A stretch of DNA of 64,000 nt from Prauserella shujinwangii (GTDB lineage: Bacteria; Actinomycetota; Actinomycetes; Mycobacteriales; Pseudonocardiaceae): assembly GCF_003001955.1 (NCBI RefSeq), contig NZ_PVNH01000007.1:186001-250000 (forward strand), read 5' to 3'. How positions within the stretch are numbered: the first letter of the stretch is position 1; each line of letters starts with the position of its first letter. Made by a program: the position numbers and the translations under genes. Below, one piece after another: positions 58,914 to 64,000 of the stretch. The notes below the pieces were generated by a model that had not been told where the DNA came from, made no database searches, and saw only the letters and a list, made by a program, of their open reading frames with translations.

Positions 58914-59927
58914 ATGACCGGCGAGCGCAGGCCGCTGACGGGCGCCACACCGATCGGGGACTGGTTGGCGCATCCCGAGGGCGGGCCACTGATCAGGAAC
59001 CTGCTCGCCGAGAGCGGGTTCGACGAGAGCGTGCTCGCGCCCGTGCGCCTGCTGCCGCTGCGGCAGCTCGTCACCCTCAGCCGGGGGGCGCTCACCGAGG
59101 AGGTCGTCGACGACCTCGTCGCGCGCGCCAACGGCGGGGAGACGCCCGCCGAAGAGGACACCGGGACCGGCTGGCAGGAGCGCATCGTCCCCGGCAGGTT
59201 CGCCGACCGGACCGTCATCGTGACCGGCGCCGCGTCCGGGATCGGCAGGGCCACGGCGTCCCGCGTGGCGCGCGAGGGCGGCCGCGTGGTCGCCGTCGAC
59301 CTCGTGGCCGAGGGGCTGGACACGCTCGCCGCGGAGCTCGATTCGTCCGACGTCGTGCCGGTCCCGGCCGACGTGACGAAGCAGGCCGACATCGAGCGCG
59401 TCGTCGCGGCGGCGGGGGACCGCGTCGACGGTCTCGCCAACGTCGCCGGCGTCGTCGACGATTTCACCCCGGTGCACGAGGTCTCGGACGCGATGTGGCA
59501 GCGGGTGTTCGCGGTCAACGTCGACGGGCTGTTCCGGCTCACCCGCGCGGTGGTCCCGGTGATGCTCTCGGCGGGGAGCGGCTCCATCGTCAACATCGCC
59601 TCGGAGTCGGCGTTGCGCGGGTCCGCGGCGGGTGTGGCCTACACCGCCTCGAAGCACGCTGTGGTGGGCATCACCCGCAGCGCGGCGTTCATGTACGGGC
59701 CCGGCATCCGCGTCAACGCGGTCGCACCGGGTGGCGTGGCCACCGGGATGGCGGCCGGGGAGATGTCGGAGTTCGGCCGGCGGCGGACCGCCGACTTCCT
59801 CACGCTCATGCCGCCGATCGCGACGGCGGCCCAGCTCGCCGCGTCGATCACGTTCCTGCTCAGCGACGACGGCGTCAACGTCTCGGGCGCGGTGCTGCCG
59901 TCGGACGGGGGCTGGTCGGTGCAGTAG
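58914..59927 (+). CDS. SDR with an N-terminal helical extension
   Basis: The 337-residue protein has about 95 extra residues (TPIGDWLAHPEGGPLIRNLL, then FDESVLAPVRLLPLRQLVTL) before the SDR domain: VIVTGAASGIGRATASRVAR, ANVAGVVDD, catalytic Ser (IVNIASESALRG), YTASKHAVVGITRSAAF. The extension resembles a helical module I associate with the C-terminus of some actinobacterial beta-glucosidases. Its function is unknown. ATG 58914 follows GAGGGAG. A palindromic operator lies just upstream. It ends inside the convergent TetR gene, overlapping by 53 bp. Confidence 0.8.
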   Translation: MTGERRPLTGATPIGDWLAHPEGGPLIRNLLAESGFDESVLAPVRLLPLRQLVTLSRGALTEEVVDDLVARANGGETPAEEDTGTGWQERIVPGRFADRTVIVTGAASGIGRATASRVAREGGRVVAVDLVAEGLDTLAAELDSSDVVPVPADVTKQADIERVVAAAGDRVDGLANVAGVVDDFTPVHEVSDAMWQRVFAVNVDGLFRLTRAVVPVMLSAGSGSIVNIASESALRGSAAGVAYTASKHAVVGITRSAAFMYGPGIRVNAVAPGGVATGMAAGEMSEFGRRRTADFLTLMPPIATAAQLAASITFLLSDDGVNVSGAVLPSDGGWSVQ

Positions 59928-60504
59928 CGCCGGGAGTGCCGGTCGTGCCCGTGGGGACGGGGGTGAGCAGCTGCTGGAGCAGTGCGCCGTAGCGGGAGAC
60001 GAGCTCGTCCCGGCCCACGGCGATCAGGTGTTCGTCGCCGACCACCCACAGCGCGTAGAGCAGCCCGCCGACCAGTGCCCCCGCCAGCCGGGCCCGTACG
60101 TCGGCGTCGGCACCGGGCAGCCGCCTGCGCAGCGGCTCCACGAACGCGGTCTCGTGCGACGCGCTGAGCCGGTCGGCGATCTGGGGGTTCCCGCTGCCGC
60201 GCAGCAGTGCGAGGTAGACGCCGCGGATGTCCTCACCGGAGTCGAGCAGCACCTCGATGAAGCGTCGCCCGAGGGAGTCCAGCGGGACGTCGAGCAACGG
60301 CTCGTCGTCGATGGTCAGCCGCACGGTCTCCAGGAACAGCAACTCCTTCGACCCGAAGTGCCGGATCACGAGGGCCGGATCGATGTCCGCCCGCGCCGCG
60401 ATGTCCCGCACCGAGGTGCCCGCGAACCCGTGGTCCCGGAACAGCCGCGCCGCCGCGGCGCGGATCGCCTCCCGGGTCGCGGCGCCGGAGCGCTGTCTGG
60501 CCAT
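59875..60504 (-). CDS. TetR family regulator (SDR-adjacent)
   Basis: The 209-residue protein has HTH REAIRAAAARLFRDHGFAGT, SVRDIAARADIDPALVIRHF, GSKELLFLETV. The C-terminal ligand domain ends in a Thr/Pro/Arg-rich tail that overlaps the SDR gene by 53 bp. The upstream 113 bp to the DUF6292 gene hold its promoter. It may control the SDR and acyl-CoA synthetase region through the AGTCAAC repeat. Confidence 0.85.
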   Translation of the reverse strand: MARQRSGAATREAIRAAAARLFRDHGFAGTSVRDIAARADIDPALVIRHFGSKELLFLETVRLTIDDEPLLDVPLDSLGRRFIEVLLDSGEDIRGVYLALLRGSGNPQIADRLSASHETAFVEPLRRRLPGADADVRARLAGALVGGLLYALWVVGDEHLIAVGRDELVSRYGALLQQLLTPVPTGTTGTPGATAPTSPRPTAAPRPRR

Positions 60505-60616
60505 GGGCCGATCGTAGTGCGGTGGGCCGTGCCGGACCGGCGTGGCGGTGGCTGGTCCACACGGGTCCGCGTGGGGGGACAGCGGGCCGGCGGCCGGGCG
60601 TCGTAGCCTGGTCGGC

Positions 60617-61027
60617 GTGAACGACGACCAGGGAGGCGAGCCGGCGCTGAGCCGCGGACTGGCCGGGTACGTGCGCGCGGTGGCCGCGGCCGTCGGGGTG
60701 CCGCCGGAGGCGGCGTCATTCGAGGTCAGCGACACGGCGACCGCCTACCTGGGACTGGCGGCACGGTGGTCGGGACGGCCCGGCGACGACCTGATGCTGA
60801 TCTGGAGCGAGCGGCACGGATGGGCGGTCGCGGTGGAGACCGATCCCGGCGAGGCGCCCATGGTGCTGGCCTACTTCACCGATGCGGATGCCGTCCCGGA
60901 GCCGGCGGCGGTGGCCCGGTTCGTGGCGGGCGTCGTCACCGGCGAGGAGCCCGGTTCGTCCTCGCCCGTCGTCCCGGCTCGCACGGGGCGCGCCGAACTC
61001 GCGGCCCGGCTGGCCCGGTACACCTGA
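60617..61027 (+). CDS. DUF6292 family protein
   Basis: The 136-residue protein from GTG 60617 has LAGYVRAVAAAVGVPPEAAS, LIWSERHGWAVAVETDPGEA, PMVLAYFTDADAVPEPAAVA and RFVAGVVTGEE, the pattern I know as DUF6292 in Pseudonocardiaceae and Streptomyces. The function is unknown. A TAGCCT box 7 nt before the start suggests a leaderless transcript. It is divergent from the TetR gene. Confidence 0.7.
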   Translation: MNDDQGGEPALSRGLAGYVRAVAAAVGVPPEAASFEVSDTATAYLGLAARWSGRPGDDLMLIWSERHGWAVAVETDPGEAPMVLAYFTDADAVPEPAAVARFVAGVVTGEEPGSSSPVVPARTGRAELAARLARYT

Positions 61028-61060
61028 TCAGGCCGGACGTGGCGGGCGGAGCCGCGGGAC

Positions 61061-61447
61061 TCAGGCGTTGCCGGATCCGCCGTCCAGCACGACGACCAGG
61101 GTGACGCTGCGGCCCGACCGGGTGGTCACCTCGACGGTGTCCGGTCCCGGGCAGCGGTAGCCACCGAGCGGGGCGAGGCTCCCGGCCCGCCGGAGCCGAC
61201 GTGCGGACGGATCCCAGTGGGCCGGGTGGTAGGCCACCCGGGTGAGCGGGCCCAGCCGGGTTGCCAGCGCCGTCGCCAGCGCCGGCAACTCGGCGGACAG
61301 GTCCCGCGATCGGGGCCACCAGGCCCCGTCGACGTACCCCGGGGTGGGCACCTTGGGCTTCTTGCTCAGGTGGAGTTTCAGCCGAGGCGGCTCAGCGGCC
61401 ATCGTGGCGCTCGGGGTGGTGTTGCGAACTCGCGGGCCCGACATCAT
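61061..61447 (-). CDS. DUF5994 family protein
   Basis: The 128-residue protein starts at ATG 61447 behind AGGAG at 7 nt spacing (a second start at 61402 is possible). PPRLKLHLSKKPKVPTPGYV, DGAWWPRSRDLSAELPALAT and RVAYHPAHWDPSARRLRRAG match actinobacterial DUF5994. The function is unknown. The first 15 residues are not conserved-looking. About 250 bp between this gene and 61701 show nothing recognisable. Confidence 0.7.
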   Translation of the reverse strand: MMSGPRVRNTTPSATMAAEPPRLKLHLSKKPKVPTPGYVDGAWWPRSRDLSAELPALATALATRLGPLTRVAYHPAHWDPSARRLRRAGSLAPLGGYRCPGPDTVEVTTRSGRSVTLVVVLDGGSGNA

Positions 61448-61700
61448 GCCGGCGCTCCTGCCCCCGGCCGGCACCGCCGACCGGACTATCGGCGCCGAGA
61501 ACGAGACCGGCTCGACCGCCGGCCCGCGAAATGCTCTCGACATGCCGACACTACACCTCGGCGAGCGCGGACTCCACCGAACGGCACCACCGCTTCGGGC
61601 GGGTTCGCCTACCCGGGTGCCGGCCGCCGGCACTCACGGGCCCGGGCGTTCCCCGCTGGGCATCGTCAGTCCACTGCGGACGGCCGCGCTCCCGGCCGCC

Positions 61701-62174
61701 TCACCGCGGGGTCAGCCGGACCACCGGGTACTCGCGGTCGGACTTGCGCTGGTACTTCGCGTAGCGCGGCTGTTCGGCGGTGATGCGCTCCCAGGCCCGC
61801 GCGCGGTCGTCGCCGGTCAGTCGCCGCGGAACCACCGGCACCGGCTCGCCGCCGGGCAGTTCGATGGCGGCCCGATCGGGGTGCGCCATCAGGTTGAGGT
61901 ACCAGTCCGGGTGCCGGCTCCCGCCACCCGAGGCGACGACCAACCGGGCGTCCTCCCCGTCGGCGAACCACGTCACCGGCGACTCCCTCGGCTGCCCGCT
62001 CCGGCGGCCCACCGTGTGCAGGATCAGCAGTTCCATGCCCATGACCCGGCCGCCCTTGCGCCGGATGCGGGTGCACGTGCGGGCGTTCATCCTCCGCTGT
62101 ATCCACCGGGACAGCGTCCCCGGCGAACCGGGCTTGCGCCCGCCGCGGCGGCTGTCCTGGTCGTTCCGGGTCAT
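61701..62174 (-). CDS. DDN-family (F420-dependent nitroreductase-like) protein
   Basis: The 157-residue protein starts at ATG 62174 with GGAGGAAG 4 nt upstream (a GTG at 62192 is possible). VMGMELLILHTVGRRSGQPR, ESPVTWFADGEDARLVVASG, GGSRHPDWYLNLMAHPD and IELPGGEPVPVVPRRL match the deazaflavin-dependent nitroreductase family. The N-terminal basic stretch suits F420 or membrane contact. It would reduce a quinone or nitro compound with F420H2. Confidence 0.82.
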   Translation of the reverse strand: MTRNDQDSRRGGRKPGSPGTLSRWIQRRMNARTCTRIRRKGGRVMGMELLILHTVGRRSGQPRESPVTWFADGEDARLVVASGGGSRHPDWYLNLMAHPDRAAIELPGGEPVPVVPRRLTGDDRARAWERITAEQPRYAKYQRKSDREYPVVRLTPR

Positions 62175-62289
62175 GCGCTTCCTCCAGGTCACGTGAACGG
62201 TGATCTCCTGGCGGTCACGGTAGGTGTGGTCCGGTGCCCGCGCTTCTCGATTCCTGACCAGCCGGGTCAGGTTCGTCCACCGGCGTGGA

Positions 62290-63477
62290 TCAGGTACGGC
62301 TCGCGGCCCGTCCGGCGACCGGCAGGGCGAGGACGACGAGGGCGGCGCCGATCCACAGCACGCTCGTGGTGGTGATGCCGTCCACAGCCAGACCGCCGGC
62401 GAGGGCGCCGAGCGCGATGGACAGGTTGAACGTGGAGACGTACAGGGAGGACGCGGCCTCGGTCGCGGCGGGGGCGGCCTCGAGGATCCAGGCCTGGAGG
62501 GTGACGGGAACGGCCCCGTATCCCAGGCCCCACAGGATGAGGATCGCGCCGGCGGTCACGGTCGTGTCCTCGACGGCGGCCAGGATGAGCATGGCCAGGG
62601 CGAGTACGACGGAGATCCCCATGACGGTGTGCCGCAGACGGGTGGCGACGAGGGCCCCGGCGATGAAGTTGCCGCAGATTCCCGCCACCCCGAACACCAG
62701 CAGCAGCGCGCCGATCATCCTGCCGTCGACGCCGTCGCCGGCCAGGAGCGGGCGGACGAACGTGTAGGCGAGGAAGTGGCCGGTGATGACGAGGAACGTC
62801 ATGGCGATGCCGGTCCGTACGCCCGCACGGCCGAAGGCCCGTGCCAGGTCGGTGAATCCGGTCGTTCGCCGCGCGGGCAGCTCCGGCAGCAGGAACACGA
62901 GGCAGGCCAGGGAGACCAGGCCGAGCACACCGACGGCCGCGAACGCGGTACGCCAGCCGCTGAGGTCGCCGAGGAAGGTGCCGGCGGGAACGCCGAGGAC
63001 GGACGCGGTCTCGACCCCGCCGAAGATCACCGCGGTGGCCCGCGGGACGTGCCTGGCGGGTACCAGTCGCAGCGCGATGCCGCCGGCGATGGACCAGAAC
63101 CCCCCGACGCTGATGCCGATGAGGAAGCGGGCGATCAGAACGACGGTGAAGCTGGTCGCGAGACCGGAGACGAGGTTCGCCGCGCCGACCAGTCCGATGA
63201 GGACGGCCAGGACGAGGCGGCGGTCGAAGCGGCCGGTGGTCACGGTGACCAGGGGCGCCGAGACGGCGGCGACCAGGCCGGGTACCGTCACCATGAGCCC
63301 GGCGGTGCCGTCGGAGACGCCCAGGGCGGAGCCGACCGGCGTGAGCAGGCCCACGGGCAGCAGCTCGGAGGTCATCAGGGCGAAGATGCCCAGAGTCACC
63401 GCCAGCACGGCCAGCCAGCCCCGCAGGGGCGAGCGGCCGTCGCTGGTGGTGGTTCCGGGTGTGTCGAGTGTGGTCAC
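62290..63477 (-). CDS. MFS transporter, AraJ/drug-efflux type
   Basis: The protein, about 395 residues from GTG 63477 (GTG 63489 is also possible), has 12 membrane segments. The A-motif region (VTTGRFDRRLVLAVLIGLVG) and LIARFLIGISVGGFWSIAGG are typical of the sugar-efflux/chloramphenicol-resistance (DHA1) group. The substrate is unknown. The next gene (AhpD-like) is in the same direction and ends 25-37 bp upstream, so both may share a transcript. Confidence 0.87.
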   Translation of the reverse strand: MTTLDTPGTTTSDGRSPLRGWLAVLAVTLGIFALMTSELLPVGLLTPVGSALGVSDGTAGLMVTVPGLVAAVSAPLVTVTTGRFDRRLVLAVLIGLVGAANLVSGLATSFTVVLIARFLIGISVGGFWSIAGGIALRLVPARHVPRATAVIFGGVETASVLGVPAGTFLGDLSGWRTAFAAVGVLGLVSLACLVFLLPELPARRTTGFTDLARAFGRAGVRTGIAMTFLVITGHFLAYTFVRPLLAGDGVDGRMIGALLLVFGVAGICGNFIAGALVATRLRHTVMGISVVLALAMLILAAVEDTTVTAGAILILWGLGYGAVPVTLQAWILEAAPAATEAASSLYVSTFNLSIALGALAGGLAVDGITTTSVLWIGAALVVLALPVAGRAASRT

Positions 63478-63513
63478 GCGGGTGTGCACCTCTCCTGAAG
63501 GGGGTCGCGGCGG

Positions 63514-63966
63514 CTACCGGGTTCCGGGGGTGGTGCGCGCGGTGATGTTGAGCCGGTTCCATGCGTTGACGGTGAAGATCAGTGCGATGAGCTGGGCGAG
63601 TTCCGCCTCGGAGAAGTGCCTGGCCGCCTCGTCGTAGACCGCGTCCGGGACGCCGTCCGGCAACCGGGTGACGGCCTCGGTCAGCGCCAGCGCGGCCCGC
63701 TCCCGAGCCGTGTAGAGGCTGGACTCCTCCCACGCGCCGAGCTGGTGGATGCGTCGCTCCGTCTCACCGGCCTCGCGCGCGTCCGTGGTGTGGTAGTCGA
63801 TGCAGTACGCGCAGCGGTTGATCTGGGAGGCGCGGATCTGGACCAGCTCGACCAGTACCGGGTCGAGGCGCTCGCGTGCGGCGGCGTCGAGGGCCAGGAC
63901 GGCCTTGAAGACCCGGGGAGCGACGGCGGAGAAGTTCATGCGCTGGGGCACCGGAATCGTGGTCAT
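63514..63966 (-). CDS. AhpD/carboxymuconolactone decarboxylase-like protein
   Basis: The 150-residue protein has the CxxC redox motif in INRCAYCIDYHTTDAREAGE, then RIHQLGAWEESSLYTARERA and C-terminal LIALIFTVNAWNRLNITART, the alkylhydroperoxidase AhpD-like fold. It would be a peroxide-related thiol enzyme. ATG 63966 is near the window edge. The 34 bp beyond carry its upstream region only. Confidence 0.87.
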   Translation of the reverse strand: MTTIPVPQRMNFSAVAPRVFKAVLALDAAARERLDPVLVELVQIRASQINRCAYCIDYHTTDAREAGETERRIHQLGAWEESSLYTARERAALALTEAVTRLPDGVPDAVYDEAARHFSEAELAQLIALIFTVNAWNRLNITARTTPGTR

Positions 63967-64000
63967 GGCACGACCCTAGAAGTGGAAAGACCCACCGGAA

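Noticed and set aside
1-64000. tRNA, rRNA, riboswitch or intact IS elements
   Set aside because: No cloverleaf-like run, rRNA sequence, known riboswitch core or transposase with terminal repeats was recognised by eye. A dedicated covariance-model scan would be needed to be certain.

Overview
The window is high-GC actinobacterial DNA, most like Amycolatopsis or another member of the Pseudonocardiaceae. The evidence is strong third-position GC, many GTG starts, three F420-type oxidoreductase families, mycothiol-linked homologues (an Rv2466c-like oxidoreductase and an MshB-like deacetylase), actinobacterial families DUF6292 and DUF5994, and intergenic arrays of 21-bp units. I see no tRNA, rRNA, CRISPR array or intact insertion sequence. 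The taxon is an inference from gene families.

Layout. 1-18.8 kb holds mostly independent single genes: a substrate-binding protein cut by the left edge with a divergent MarR regulator, a DUF2252 protein, a membrane/PPOX fusion, an orphan response regulator, two CGNR zinc-finger regulators each divergent from a neighbour, an epoxide hydrolase, two hydrolases, a stress block (Hsp20, 17M-like protein, coiled-coil DivIVA-like protein), an exported PhoD phosphatase, TerC and a YbdK-type ligase. 19.1-30.6 kb is one catabolic locus: a GntR regulator divergent from a TauABC/SsuABC-type importer followed by dehydratase, dehydrogenase, flavin hydroxylase, isomerase, FAH-family hydrolase and a three-domain Rid protein, nearly all overlapping. 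30.5-34.4 kb is a branched-chain keto-acid dehydrogenase operon (E1 alpha, E1 beta, E2) divergent from an Lrp-type regulator. 34.4-36.8 kb holds a TetR/cysteine-hydrolase pair, a mycothiol-type oxidoreductase and a small membrane protein.

36.95-52.4 kb looks like a terpenoid biosynthetic cluster. The core operon (36951-47574) encodes a polyprenyl diphosphate synthase, an 854-residue protein joining a UbiA-type membrane prenyltransferase, an SCP2-like lipid-carrier domain and a complete homocitrate/isopropylmalate-synthase-type domain, a radical SAM/SPASM enzyme, a second SCP2 protein, a P450, a class II (squalene-hopene-type) cyclase, another P450 and a flavin monooxygenase. An SDR, an F420-type LLM oxidoreductase, a PIG-L deacetylase and a LuxR regulator lacking its ATPase domain follow. 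My reading is that a prenyl chain is made, cyclised, extended or conjugated, and then oxidised. The fusion protein is the most unusual object in the window.

52.7-60.5 kb holds a divergent pair of oxidative catabolic units. Leftward there is a tightly coupled operon of flavin-containing monooxygenase, TetR, alpha/beta hydrolase, acetoacetate-decarboxylase-family protein and SDR. Rightward there is an acyl-CoA synthetase and an SDR with an N-terminal extension, followed by a convergent TetR. The set suits breakdown of a ketone or a cyclic/isoprenoid compound. 60.6-64 kb holds DUF6292, DUF5994, a DDN-family oxidoreductase, an MFS exporter and an AhpD-like protein.

Several intergenic inverted repeats look like operators for the adjacent regulators, and several genes carry a TANNNT box 6-8 nt before the start codon, which suggests leaderless transcripts.
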